Positions 1 to 8,274 of a stretch of DNA of 49,819 nt are shown one piece after another. The notes below the pieces were generated by a model that was not told where the DNA came from, made no database searches, and was given only the letters and a program-made list of their open reading frames with translations. This DNA comes from a virus. Position 1 is the stretch's first letter. Each line of letters opens with the position of its first letter. Position numbers and translations under genes: made by a program. The DNA is taken from the IMG/VR virus record IMGVR_UViG_3300042197_001264, positions 1-49,819 of that record; one strand, given 5' to 3'.

Positions 1-294
1 GATCTCCGCGTCCACCACGGCCTTGAACGCCGCCTTGGCCTGCGCCCGCAGACCGTCCTTGCGCTCCTCGACCTCCACCGCCCGCTTGCCCCACACGATC
101 TGCGCGGGTGTGGCGTCGATGTCGAAGTGATGCGTCGTTACGATCTCGCGGTTCGGCACCAGATCCGGCATGACCTCGACGGCCTCGCGCCAACCCGGCT
201 CCTTCGCCAGCTTGTCATCCGACGGCCTGTAGTCCCACACGTCGGTGACCTGACCATTCTTGACCCGAATCCAGAAGCCCGCTTTCGTAGGCAT
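1..294 (-). CDS. Partial small protein of the fibre region, C-terminus outside the window
   Basis: The frame is open from an ATG at 294 to the left edge (98 codons), so the C-terminus is missing. The start is fixed by a strong Shine-Dalgarno, AAGGAG at 302-307, seven bases before the ATG. The product starts MPTKAGFWIRVKNG, has no signal peptide or membrane segment, and ends (so far) in a charged helical stretch. Its position after fibre-type genes and its W/V-rich N-terminus recall small tail-fibre assembly or XkdW-like proteins, but I cannot fix a family. It overlaps the 3' end of the sulfotransferase fusion by 80 bases in another frame and is the last visible gene of the leftward block. Confidence 0.75.
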   Translation of the reverse strand, partial: MPTKAGFWIRVKNGQVTDVWDYRPSDDKLAKEPGWREAVEVMPDLVPNREIVTTHHFDIDATPAQIVWGKRAVEVEERKDGLRAQAKAAFKAVVDAEI

Positions 295-2029
295 GGTGCA
301 ACTCCTTTTTCACCTCACTGAAGACCGATGCCCAGTCTCCATGACCCTTCTGCCGGAACAGCCTGACGCTGTCATACCACTCAGTCAAGTTGCCCGGCTT
401 GGCCCACAGATAGTACGGCAGAACCGGAACCACGATCCACGTCGGCACGCCCATCGCACCAGCCAAGTGCGCCACCGATGTGCATGACGTTATCACAAGA
501 TCGCAGGATGCAACAGCCATCGCAGTCGCACCCCAATGCGAAAGATCGACCTCCTTGACCCACGACGGACGCTGCTCGGCACCCGCGTCACGCTGGAGGC
601 TCACATACTCCACATCCAGACCGCGCACCGCGTTGAACATGAACTGCGGCGGGAACAGCCGGTGCTGCTCGTGCTCGAACTGCGGGTTGCCCTGCCAGCG
701 CAGGCCGATGCGGATCTTGTCGCCCTTGGCTACATCAGGCCGACGCACATAGGGCGAGCCGTCGATGTCCCGATACTGCCACCGCAGCGGGATGCTCGCC
801 GTCATGCTCGGCACCCAGAAGTCATGCACGACGCCAAACGCGGCCTCGTGCTGGATCACCATGTCCACGCCCTCGGTGTTCCGCATGACCATCGCCAGCG
901 GCCCCGAGCACGCCACGATCACCTGATTGCCGCGCCCCTTCAGTTCCCTCGCGAACCGCGCACCGTGGATCTGGTCGCCGAGGCCAGCCTCAAGGTTCAA
1001 GAGCGCCGTGCCCGTGCTCACCCCGTCCCAGATCGGCGTCGGCACACTCGGTGCCTCGTTGCCGAAGACCTTCTCGATGCGGCCACGGTTCAGCAGGATC
1101 ATGCCGTCGAGCAGGTGGCCCTTCCGCATCTCGTACCAGCCGCGGTTGAAGGCGGCGCGGTGGTTCTTCGGCTCCTTGATCGCCAGCTCTTGCGCGATCT
1201 TCTCGCCCTTGTCGAAGTCACCAATAATGCCCGCCGCCAACTGCATGTCCAGCGGGTGGATCATTTCGGTCGTCAGCGGCTTCTCACGCCAGAAGCAGGG
1301 CTGCACGAAGGTCTGATACATGTGCTCCAGAACGTCGCGGCTGTCTTGGTTGTGCTGCTTCTTGAGCTCGGGCTTGACGTCGTGCAGGCCCGGCACCTGC
1401 CAGATTTCCTCGTCCCGCTCCTTCGGCGCAGTCTCGTCGAGATGGTGCAGGTCATACTCAAACGCAGGCAGGCCGAGGAACTCCTCGATCCGACGCATCT
1501 GCTTCTCAGGCTCTTCCAGCAGGTCTTCGTACTCGACGAACAGGAAGCACGACTTGTCGGCGTTGTAGCCGCTGTTCAGCACCTGATACGACTTCTTCAG
1601 GTGGTCAATCAGGTCGCTCGTCCGCAGGAAGGTCTCCAGATCATTCGGCTTCACGATCCGCACGAAGGACGAAGCGCAGTCCTCGATGTTGCGGACGGTG
1701 GCGATGATCTTCGGCTTGCGGCCCAGCAGGTCGTTGAGCACGGCCAGCGACGATGCCTCAGCCCAGTTGCGCGCCTTGTCGATGATGACCGGCTTCTCGA
1801 TGTGGGCGTACTTCGCCTCCATGATGCTGCGGAGGACGCGCTTGATCTGCTCGCCGTCGGGCGCTGCCTGCTCCGCGCTGCTGCCCTGCCACGCCTTGAA
1901 CGTGTTGAACATCACCTCGCCCATGCCGCTCGTAGGGCTGGCGTGAACGTCGGGGTGTTGGTTCAGCAGAGCGGCCAGCACGGTGCTGCCGGATCTCGGG
2001 AGGCCTGCGAGGAAGTGGAACTGGTGCAT
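215..2029 (-). CDS. Sulfotransferase-TPR-glycosyltransferase fusion protein
   Basis: The 604-aa product has three parts. Residues 1-245 look like a PAPS-dependent sulfotransferase: the PAPS 5'-phosphate loop GLPRSGST is at 9-16, and a 3'-phosphate-type segment lies near 110-125 (TVRNIEDCASSF). Residues about 255-330 are helical and TPR-like. Residues about 335-590 match the glycosyltransferase half of TPR-GT proteins (GT9/GT41-like), with LEAGLGDQIHGARF near 346 and CTSVAHLAGAMG near 520. The usual Asp before Thr in that last motif is Cys here. The likely role is modification of a sugar on the host surface or virion; the substrate is unknown. ATG 2029 follows the upstream TGA by one base and is preferred over a TTG at 2053, because it opens directly on the sulfotransferase core. 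Confidence 0.8.
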   Translation of the reverse strand: MHQFHFLAGLPRSGSTVLAALLNQHPDVHASPTSGMGEVMFNTFKAWQGSSAEQAAPDGEQIKRVLRSIMEAKYAHIEKPVIIDKARNWAEASSLAVLNDLLGRKPKIIATVRNIEDCASSFVRIVKPNDLETFLRTSDLIDHLKKSYQVLNSGYNADKSCFLFVEYEDLLEEPEKQMRRIEEFLGLPAFEYDLHHLDETAPKERDEEIWQVPGLHDVKPELKKQHNQDSRDVLEHMYQTFVQPCFWREKPLTTEMIHPLDMQLAAGIIGDFDKGEKIAQELAIKEPKNHRAAFNRGWYEMRKGHLLDGMILLNRGRIEKVFGNEAPSVPTPIWDGVSTGTALLNLEAGLGDQIHGARFARELKGRGNQVIVACSGPLAMVMRNTEGVDMVIQHEAAFGVVHDFWVPSMTASIPLRWQYRDIDGSPYVRRPDVAKGDKIRIGLRWQGNPQFEHEQHRLFPPQFMFNAVRGLDVEYVSLQRDAGAEQRPSWVKEVDLSHWGATAMAVASCDLVITSCTSVAHLAGAMGVPTWIVVPVLPYYLWAKPGNLTEWYDSVRLFRQKGHGDWASVFSEVKKELHHAYESGLLDSGQEWSGHRRVGLQAVG

Positions 2030-2030
2030 G

Positions 2031-3182
2031 TCAGGTGATTGTGTTTTCTTCAATGGCGAAAGAACGGTTGCTCGACAGAGCGGCAGATACAGTAGTCCAT
2101 GATGTCACTGCCCCAATTTGAACAGGGCTAGAAACGCTGACAACAGTTCCGTCCCCAAGCGCACCATCGGCATTCGACCCCCATGACCACAACGTGCCAT
2201 TCGTTCTGGTAGCAACGCAGTGATTGTTTCCGCGATCAGCATTAAGCCAGTCGGTAAGCGCCCCGACCTGAACAGGGCTAGACCTATCTATTAGGTTGTT
2301 TTGACCAAGTTGTCCTAATTGATTTCTACCCCAAACCCACAAGGTGCCGTCCGTTTTTACTGCGATAGAACCGTTTTCACCACGTCCAACTTTGCTCCAT
2401 GTTGTCAAAGCCCCGATTTGAACTGGACTGGATTTGGTAACAACAGTGCCGTCACCAAGTCTGCCGTTTCCGTTATTTCCCCAAGACCACAGTGTTCCGT
2501 CCGTCTTGATGGCAAAAGTGCAATCTCCACTGGCTGCTTGTACATAAGACCAGTCAGTAAGTGCGCCAATTTGAACAGGGCTAGATTTGCTGACGTCGGT
2601 GTTGTCGCCAAGCCTTCCACTGGTGTTATTGCCCCAAGCCCACAGTGTTCCGTCCGTCTTGATGGCGAGAGAATGCACTGCGGCTGACGCTTGCGCCCAG
2701 TTTGTTAGCGCGCCGACCTGAACAGGGCTAGAACGCGCTAAACCATCTCCGAGCCCAAGCAATCCTGCGCTGTTTACACCCCATGACCACAATGTGTTAT
2801 TGTTTTGCACACCAAGGCAAAAGTATCCGCCCGCAGAAATCTGAGACCAATTAGTCAAAGCGCCAATCTGGACAGGGCTGGAGCGGGAGACGACAGTGCC
2901 GTCTCCGAGTTGGCCGTTGTCATTACTGCCCCAAGTCCAAATGGTTCCATCTGTTTTCTTGGCCCCTGTAAAACTCCTACCAGCCGATACATTTTCCCAA
3001 GTCTTCAAGGCACCAACTTGTGCCGGGCTTGACCTAGAAACACCTACGTCATTTTGTCCAAGTTGGCCAAAATTATTAAACCCCCACCCGTAAAGTTCAT
3101 ACAGAGTCACCCCCGTCCACCGCCCCGCAGCGATGGCCTGCACCTGATCCTTCAGATCCCATACTCCGGAGAAATTAGGCAT
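2031..3182 (-). CDS. RCC1-type seven-bladed beta-propeller virion protein
   Basis: The 383-aa product has a short phage-like N-terminus (MPNFSGVWDLKDQ...) of about 30 residues. It is followed by seven repeats of about 50 residues, each with an SSPVQVGAL-type turn, a KTDGTLWSWG-type strand and a GxLG end. Seven WG(x)N units make one complete RCC1/BLIP-II-like propeller. Such propellers are known in fibre or decoration proteins of aquatic phages, where they presumably bind a receptor or glycan; that role is inferred. No enzymatic residues are seen. The repeats are clearly more AT-rich than the flanking genes, pointing to a separately acquired module. The ATG at 3182 follows the stop of the preceding propeller gene by one base. 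Confidence 0.8.
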   Translation of the reverse strand: MPNFSGVWDLKDQVQAIAAGRWTGVTLYELYGWGFNNFGQLGQNDVGVSRSSPAQVGALKTWENVSAGRSFTGAKKTDGTIWTWGSNDNGQLGDGTVVSRSSPVQIGALTNWSQISAGGYFCLGVQNNNTLWSWGVNSAGLLGLGDGLARSSPVQVGALTNWAQASAAVHSLAIKTDGTLWAWGNNTSGRLGDNTDVSKSSPVQIGALTDWSYVQAASGDCTFAIKTDGTLWSWGNNGNGRLGDGTVVTKSSPVQIGALTTWSKVGRGENGSIAVKTDGTLWVWGRNQLGQLGQNNLIDRSSPVQVGALTDWLNADRGNNHCVATRTNGTLWSWGSNADGALGDGTVVSVSSPVQIGAVTSWTTVSAALSSNRSFAIEENTIT

Positions 3183-3183
3183 T

Positions 3184-4581
3184 CTAGACTAACTCCAAAG
3201 CAAACGTTGCGACGCCCGAGGAGCCCGCAATGTGCAGTGCGAACCAGTTTGTCGAAGAGCCAATTTGAACAGGGCTGGATTTATTTACACGGGTATTGTC
3301 GCCGACCTGACCATAATTATTATTACCCCATTTCCATAACGTGCCGTCTGTCTTTACTGCGCCTGAACTACTACCACCACAAGAAGCCTGAGACCAAGTT
3401 GTTAACACCCCGAGCTGAACGGGGCTGTTTCTATTAGACGTTGTGTTATCCCCAACAGCACCAGCAAAGTTCGAACCCCAACCCCACAACGTGCCATCTG
3501 TCTTTACCGCAATTGTTGTCGAGTCACCTGATGAAAACTGAGACCAGTCTGTCAATGAACCAACCTGAACAGGGCTGGATCTGCTGGTACTGACACCAAT
3601 GCCGAGACATCCAGCAGTGTTTATGCCCCACGACCACAGCGTCCCATCAGTTTTGATGGCAAGACTAAAGTTTGTTCCAGAGGATACCTTGGACCATGTT
3701 GTCAAAGCGCCAATTTGAACAGGGCTAGAACGGTTAATTACAGTGTTGTCGCCGAGGCAGCCGGCGGTGTTTCTGCCCCACGACCACAGAGTCCCATCCG
3801 TCTTGACGGCGGTGGTGTGGTAGTTACCCGCCGAAACCGTGGACCAATTGGTAAGAGCGCCAATTTGAACTGGGCTGGATTTGTCAATAACGGTTCCATC
3901 ACCGAGGCGGCCAGAGTCGTTCCACCCCCACGACCACAGAGTCCCATCTGTTTTAACAGAGGAGGCATGAGAACTACCAAGTGATAACTCGTACCAATTC
4001 GTTAAAATGCCAATTTGGATAGGGCTTGATCTATAGTTCTGTGTGCCGTCCCCTAGCTTTCCGAGGTTGCCTGCGCCCCACATCCACAGACTCCCGTCAG
4101 TCTTTATAGCACCACTAGCGCTGCTGCCATAGCCGCCGGGAAGTTTAGACCAATTGCTTAAAGCTCCAACTTGAACAGGGCTAGAACGGTTAATTACAGT
4201 GTTGTCGCCGAGGCCGCCGGCGGTGTTTCTGCCCCACGCATACAACTCCGCCCCAGAGTAGACCACGTTCCCCGTATCATACTCCGTCAGCCGCCCCGGC
4301 CCGTAGGCGTTCAGCGCCTGCATCCTGATCTTGAACGTGCCGCCAGCAGGAGGCGTCACCGTGATCGGCGAAGCAGACCCCGTAGCCCCCGTCGAAGCGC
4401 CACTGCTCTCGTCAACAGCCGTCACCACATAGGACGACACAGCCGCATCGCCCACATCAGTCGGCGCTGTGAAGGCAACGGTCGCCGAGCCGATGCTCGT
4501 CGTGATCGAGGTGATCGTCGGTTCGTCAGGCGTGCTCAGAAGCGTGAAGGCACTGAGCGTCCCGCCGGGTGTGCGAGCCAT
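3184..4581 (-). CDS. Fibronectin type III plus RCC1 beta-propeller virion protein
   Basis: The 465-aa product begins with a fibronectin type III-like domain (about 12-110: PDEPTITSITTS, SYVVTAVDESSG, FKIRMQALNAYGPG). Seven RCC1-type repeats follow (LYAWGRN, MWGAGN, SWGWN, SWGRN, SWGIN, GWGSN, KWGNN), again one full seven-bladed propeller. Fn3 domains are common in structural proteins of tailed phages. Here the Fn3 part likely anchors the propeller to the tail and the propeller contacts the host; this is inference. GC drops sharply at the Fn3/propeller boundary near 4240. The gene is a tandem paralogue of the next propeller gene and shares near-identical DNA within its own repeats. Confidence 0.8.
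   Translation of the reverse strand: MARTPGGTLSAFTLLSTPDEPTITSITTSIGSATVAFTAPTDVGDAAVSSYVVTAVDESSGASTGATGSASPITVTPPAGGTFKIRMQALNAYGPGRLTEYDTGNVVYSGAELYAWGRNTAGGLGDNTVINRSSPVQVGALSNWSKLPGGYGSSASGAIKTDGSLWMWGAGNLGKLGDGTQNYRSSPIQIGILTNWYELSLGSSHASSVKTDGTLWSWGWNDSGRLGDGTVIDKSSPVQIGALTNWSTVSAGNYHTTAVKTDGTLWSWGRNTAGCLGDNTVINRSSPVQIGALTTWSKVSSGTNFSLAIKTDGTLWSWGINTAGCLGIGVSTSRSSPVQVGSLTDWSQFSSGDSTTIAVKTDGTLWGWGSNFAGAVGDNTTSNRNSPVQLGVLTTWSQASCGGSSSGAVKTDGTLWKWGNNNYGQVGDNTRVNKSSPVQIGSSTNWFALHIAGSSGVATFALELV
3715..4238 (-). repeat. Two near-identical 68-bp copies inside the RCC1 array
   Basis: Positions 3715-3782 and 4171-4238 are the same 68-bp stretch with a single visible mismatch. They encode the turn SSPVQ(I/V)GAL and the strand NTVINRSS in blades 1 and 4 of the same propeller. 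The other blades are far more diverged at DNA level, so this pair reflects recent duplication or gene conversion between blades. Confidence 0.8.
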
Positions 4582-4596
4582 GTAGACCCCCTACGG

Positions 4597-4971
4597 TCAC
4601 GAGATCTCTTCGTACGAGCACACGACCTTCAGGTCGCTGGCCGAACCCGCCGTCGCCCCGATGGACTTGTCCTCCTCGAGGTAGATGAACGAGTTCTTGT
4701 CGATCACGATCAGCGAAGCGTCGGCAGGCACACTCACCGTGCTGACGATCTGGGTCGCCGTGCCGCCGATGTTGTCCTCGCTGTAGAGCGAGATCGTGAT
4801 GTCGGCGGCGTTCGTGCCGTCCACGTTCGACACGACCAGCGAGTTGATCTTCAGCACCTTGTTGCTCGCCGCCGCGTTCTCGACGACCAGCGTTGCGTTG
4901 GTGGTGGTCAGGTCGACGACGTTCGTCTTCCCGATGATGCTTGTGACGTTGACGATGTTCGGGGCGGCCAT
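4597..4971 (-). CDS. Small virion structural protein, predicted beta-rich
   Basis: The 124-aa product is rich in Val, Thr and Asn and alternates short beta strands (KINSLVVSNVDGT, ADITISLYSE, STVSVPADASLIVIDK, IYLEEDKSIG). This is typical of small jelly-roll-like decoration or baseplate-associated proteins of aquatic phages. No signal peptide, membrane segment or catalytic motif is seen. It sits in the fibre cluster between the Fn3-RCC1 gene and a fibre N-domain gene. The last residues CSYEEIS are unusual only for the single Cys. The exact role is unknown; a tail or fibre accessory is most likely. Confidence 0.6.
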   Translation of the reverse strand: MAAPNIVNVTSIIGKTNVVDLTTTNATLVVENAAASNKVLKINSLVVSNVDGTNAADITISLYSEDNIGGTATQIVSTVSVPADASLIVIDKNSFIYLEEDKSIGATAGSASDLKVVCSYEEIS

Positions 4972-4983
4972 CTCTGTTTCTCC

Positions 4984-5292
4984 TCAGCCGAAGATCATTG
5001 CGAAGGCGATGGCCTTGCCGGCCGACACGCCAGCTGCGCCGAATGACAGGGTGCCGGATCCGTCGGTCACGATCGCCTGTCCGCTCGTCCCGTCGGCGTC
5101 GGGGTACTTCAGACCCGCCGGGTTGTTCATGAGGCGCGTGACGGTGCCCGACGCATTCTCAGCATAGAGCGCCATGTCGCCGTCGTTGATGTTGATAGCC
5201 AGCTCGCCTTGCAACAGGTCGGCGGCCAAAGGCACAGCCGCTCCCGTCGTGGTGCGGTACAGCTGGATCGGTGTGTAGCCGGTCTGTGCCAT
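4984..5292 (-). CDS. Short fibre-like protein
   Basis: The 102-aa product starts MAQTGYTPIQLYRTTTGAA and carries LLQGELAININDGDMALYAE. That is the recurrent N-terminal pattern of phage fibre or tropism proteins, in which this stretch attaches the fibre to the tail. No distal domain follows. The product is either a stand-alone collar-type piece or the adaptor for the larger fibre encoded nearby. The C-terminus (AGKAIAFAMIFG) is hydrophobic. Spacing to the upstream gene is four bases, so co-translation is likely. Confidence 0.65.
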   Translation of the reverse strand: MAQTGYTPIQLYRTTTGAAVPLAADLLQGELAININDGDMALYAENASGTVTRLMNNPAGLKYPDADGTSGQAIVTDGSGTLSFGAAGVSAGKAIAFAMIFG

Positions 5293-5296
5293 CCTG

Positions 5297-5638
5297 TTAC
5301 CTCAGATTCTCAAGTTTGTAGAGCGTCTTCATGTGCAGCGCCGTCAGCTCGTCCAAGATGTTCTCAAGCGCCGGCACACCCTTCGCGATTTTCGTCCGGT
5401 TCTGGGTGAGCCAGATTATGTCATCATGGATGATTTTTGCAACATCAGCCTCACCCTCGACCTCTCCGATGATGCCGAACGTGCCCTGATGCGCTTCGAC
5501 ATACCTGTCGAGCAGCCCAACGAGATCTTCGTAGAAGTGCCCGAGCGCCTTGTGACGGGCGTAGGAGTCGGTCTTCCAGTGCTCAAGATGGGCCGCGTCA
5601 CGGCTCTCAAACATCTTGCGGATGAGTTCCTCGACCAT
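5297..5638 (-). CDS. Small helical protein (DUF5856-like)
   Basis: The 113-aa, nearly all-helical protein has the pattern FESRDAAHLEHW, SYARHKALGHFYEDLVGLLD, EAHQG and a C-terminal helix ending in LYKLENLR. I associate this layout with the DUF5856 family seen in T4-like and other phages. The conserved His, Glu and Asp along the helices suggest a ferritin/Dps-like helical bundle that might bind metal, but no function is established. Its ATG shares one base with the stop of the large fibre gene (TGATG), so translation is coupled. Confidence 0.6.
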   Translation of the reverse strand: MVEELIRKMFESRDAAHLEHWKTDSYARHKALGHFYEDLVGLLDRYVEAHQGTFGIIGEVEGEADVAKIIHDDIIWLTQNRTKIAKGVPALENILDELTALHMKTLYKLENLR

Positions 5639-8271
5639 CAGAAGGTGCCCCCGTCAATGCCCGCCCAGCTCGGCGCGGAGGCCCCGTTGGACTTGAGAAC
5701 TTGCCCCGCGGTGCCGTTGGCCAAGAATGCCGTCGCCCCGGCCCCCGACTGGTAGACGATGTTGCTTGCCGCGCCGCCGGCAAGGTTCGTCGCCGTTGTG
5801 GCAGACCCTGCGCTGCCGGTGACGCTGATGCTCCATGTGCCCGTCGCGTTTGTACCAGTCGTGCTGGGTGCACCGATCGTGTTGTAGGAGATCGTGCGCG
5901 CGACAGATCCGTCGAACGTCGTGCCGCTGGCCGCGCCTGTGCCGCTGTTGTTGAATGTCGCTGCGTTCACCACCGAACCGGCCGAGCCCGTCGTGTTCTG
6001 GTTCAGCGTCGGCACGTCGCCCGCTTGGATCGCCGACATGACGACGTTCGACCCGTTGCCGCGGAGATACTGCCCACTGGTCACGGCGCCGGCGAAGGCG
6101 TTCATGGCTGCCTGAGCAGAGGTCTGCCCAGATCCGCCGTTGGCGATCGCCAGCGTGCCGCCCAGCGTGATCGTGCCCGACGAGGTAACCGGGCCGCCGC
6201 TGGTCGTCAGGCCCGTCGTGCCGCCCGACACATCGACCGAAGTCACCGTGCCGTTGTTCGTCGCGGCGATGGAGATCGAGCCCGTCCCGTTCGTGATTGA
6301 GATGCCCGTGCCCGCAGTCAGGGTCGCCTTGGTCAACGTGTTGCCAGTGGTGTTGCCGATCAGCAGCTCGCCGTTGACGAAGGACGTCTGGCCCGTGCCG
6401 CCGTTGGCGACGTTCAGCGTGCCGGCAATCGTGATCGTGCCCGACGACGTGATGGGGCCGCCGCTGGTGGTCAGGCCCGTGGTGCCACCCGACACGTCGA
6501 CGGACGACACAGAGCCAGCGCCAGCCGTGTCCCATGCGAAGGCAGAGCCGTCCCACTTGAGGAAGGTCGACGACACCGTGGGCGCGGTGATGAACGACGT
6601 CGCCCCCGCCCCCGTGTTGTAGACGATCTGGTTGGCCCCGCCGCCCGCCACGTTGGTCGCCGCACCAGCCGTCAGCGAGGACTGCGCGACGTTCTCCCAC
6701 CGCTGGTCGACAGCGTCGTAGACGATGACGTCGCCGCCATTCAGCGTGCCGAACTGGACGTTGCCGTCGGTGCCCCCCAGAACCGAACCGAACGTCGGCC
6801 GCACGAACAGGATGCCGTTCGACGTTCCGACGTAGACCACAGCGGCGACGACGGCGATCGCGTTGGGCGTCGTGGGCTTGTTCTTCGTCAGGCCGCCCGT
6901 CACGGTCGGGTCGTAGTAGAGCACCTGACCCTGAACCCAGCCTTCGCCACCGCCCGTCGTGTTGATGTTCTTGACCTCGCCGAACGAGGTCACGAAGATC
7001 CAGTCGTTGTTGTTGCCGCTCTCGTCGGCGACCCCGAGAATGTAGTTTGCCTGATCCGCGGTCAGCCCCGTCGCCGCCTTGCCGATCAGACCGCCCGAGG
7101 CGCCGACCGTGCCAGCAAACGAGACCACCTGCCCCTTCGTAATCGACCCTTGGCACTTGATGCGGAAGAACTGCTCTTCGCCGATGTGCTGAACGACGCT
7201 GCCGTTCATCTGGAAGACGAGCGTCTGGAACTGATCGCTGTTGTCGTAATAGAGGCGGCCGGTCGCATCGGTCGGCAGCGGCGACAACGCAGACGCGAAG
7301 TCGACGTAATCGGTGTCGACCGTGGTAAAAGTAGCGGCAGCGGGCGTCGTGCCGCCGATCACCGTGCCGTCGATCGTTCCGCTGTTGACGTCAACATTGG
7401 TCAGAGTTTTGCCATCAAGCGTCGTAGGTATGTCCGCGTTGACGAGAAGGCGGAAGGTCGGAATCGCGTCAGCACCCGACGTCGGCCCAGCGCGCACCGT
7501 GTTGGCCGGGCGAGGGATGTCGACGTCGATCGTGGCCCAGATGTATTGCCCCTGCCCACCGGACACGAGCGCCTGCCCGTAGACGCCCGCAGGCCCGATG
7601 TAGAGCCCGTCAGCGCCCGACCAGACGATGCCGCCCTCGTCAGCGACAAGGCTGCGCGCGGTGCCGCCCTGATCAAGCGGCAGGATGCCGTTGATCTGCG
7701 CCTGATCGGACAGGTCGACCGCAGGGTGCTGGTGGTCAGCCCGGGCCATCTCGGTCGACACACCCGCCGTACCTGCGTTGTCGCCCACAAGCGGCGTGGC
7801 ATCGCTCAAATCCGCGTTCAGCGTCACGTTGCTACTGAGGGCGCCGCCGCCGTTCAGGCCCGTCCCAGCGATCACCTGCCGCGTGTCAGGCACATAGCCC
7901 GTGATCGTCGCCGGGATCGTCGTGGCGGCCACCACGCGGCCCGTGGCGTCGACGGTGAAGACAGGGATGTCGGTCGAGTTGCCGTAGACACCGGGTGTCA
8001 CGCCCGAAGACGCGAGCTCTGTGGACCCCACCCCGCCCGGAGCGATCGACAGCGTCACGTTGGACGACAGCTGCCCGCCGCCCGCCATGCCCGTTCCCGC
8101 GATCACCTGCCGCGTGATGGGCACGCCTGCCACACTCAGAAGATCGCCCACCCTGATCCGGTAGTTGTTCCCCTGATAGATGATCATCATCTGCGAGTTC
8201 TCGTCGGCCACCGGCGCGACGGGGAGCTGCGAGATGCGGGTCGGGATCAGGTTGCTGGGGACGTCGGTCAT
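5638..8271 (-). CDS. Large repeat-containing tail fibre protein
   Basis: The 877-aa product is low in charge and rich in Gly, Thr, Ser and Val, as expected of trimeric fibre shafts. The N-terminus has TRISQLPVAP and MMIIYQGNNYRIRVGDLL, a tail-attachment pattern. Two pairs of internal repeats are visible: TRQVIAGTGxxGGGxLSSNV (near 55 and 130), and SVDVSGGTTGLTTSGGP followed by ANGGxGQT (near 590 and 680). A central globular domain (about 360-490; FRIKCQGSITKGQVVSF) resembles one often found in marine phage fibres. The C-terminus is SWAGIDGGTF, the same ending type as the 399-aa fibre at 47,205. No intramolecular chaperone or lyase domain is seen. Receptor recognition is inferred. Confidence 0.85.
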   Translation of the reverse strand: MTDVPSNLIPTRISQLPVAPVADENSQMMIIYQGNNYRIRVGDLLSVAGVPITRQVIAGTGMAGGGQLSSNVTLSIAPGGVGSTELASSGVTPGVYGNSTDIPVFTVDATGRVVAATTIPATITGYVPDTRQVIAGTGLNGGGALSSNVTLNADLSDATPLVGDNAGTAGVSTEMARADHQHPAVDLSDQAQINGILPLDQGGTARSLVADEGGIVWSGADGLYIGPAGVYGQALVSGGQGQYIWATIDVDIPRPANTVRAGPTSGADAIPTFRLLVNADIPTTLDGKTLTNVDVNSGTIDGTVIGGTTPAAATFTTVDTDYVDFASALSPLPTDATGRLYYDNSDQFQTLVFQMNGSVVQHIGEEQFFRIKCQGSITKGQVVSFAGTVGASGGLIGKAATGLTADQANYILGVADESGNNNDWIFVTSFGEVKNINTTGGGEGWVQGQVLYYDPTVTGGLTKNKPTTPNAIAVVAAVVYVGTSNGILFVRPTFGSVLGGTDGNVQFGTLNGGDVIVYDAVDQRWENVAQSSLTAGAATNVAGGGANQIVYNTGAGATSFITAPTVSSTFLKWDGSAFAWDTAGAGSVSSVDVSGGTTGLTTSGGPITSSGTITIAGTLNVANGGTGQTSFVNGELLIGNTTGNTLTKATLTAGTGISITNGTGSISIAATNNGTVTSVDVSGGTTGLTTSGGPVTSSGTITLGGTLAIANGGSGQTSAQAAMNAFAGAVTSGQYLRGNGSNVVMSAIQAGDVPTLNQNTTGSAGSVVNAATFNNSGTGAASGTTFDGSVARTISYNTIGAPSTTGTNATGTWSISVTGSAGSATTATNLAGGAASNIVYQSGAGATAFLANGTAGQVLKSNGASAPSWAGIDGGTF
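6121..6510 (-). repeat. Direct repeats in the fibre gene (about 127 bp each)
   Basis: Segments 6121-6247 and 6384-6510 are diverged copies encoding the SVDVSGGTTGLTTSGGP-to-GGxGQT module. They share long identical runs and differ mainly at third codon positions. They lie inside the fibre reading frame and behave as shaft repeats. Confidence 0.75.
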
Positions 8272-8274
8272 TCG

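Noticed and set aside
536-2038. 500-codon plus-strand ORF opposite the sulfotransferase fusion
   Set aside because: Antisense shadow; the minus strand shows real motifs and the plus product is Arg/His/Leu low-complexity.
3200-4240. Bacterial host gene fragment or prophage edge at the AT-richer RCC1 region
   Set aside because: The genes are intact, in operon order with coupled starts, and the attachment domains are phage-like; a modular import is more likely than a chromosomal junction.
5654-7156. 500-codon minus-strand ORF in another frame of the large fibre
   Set aside because: Same-strand shadow rich in Arg, His, Gln and Gly; the fibre frame carries the conserved repeats.
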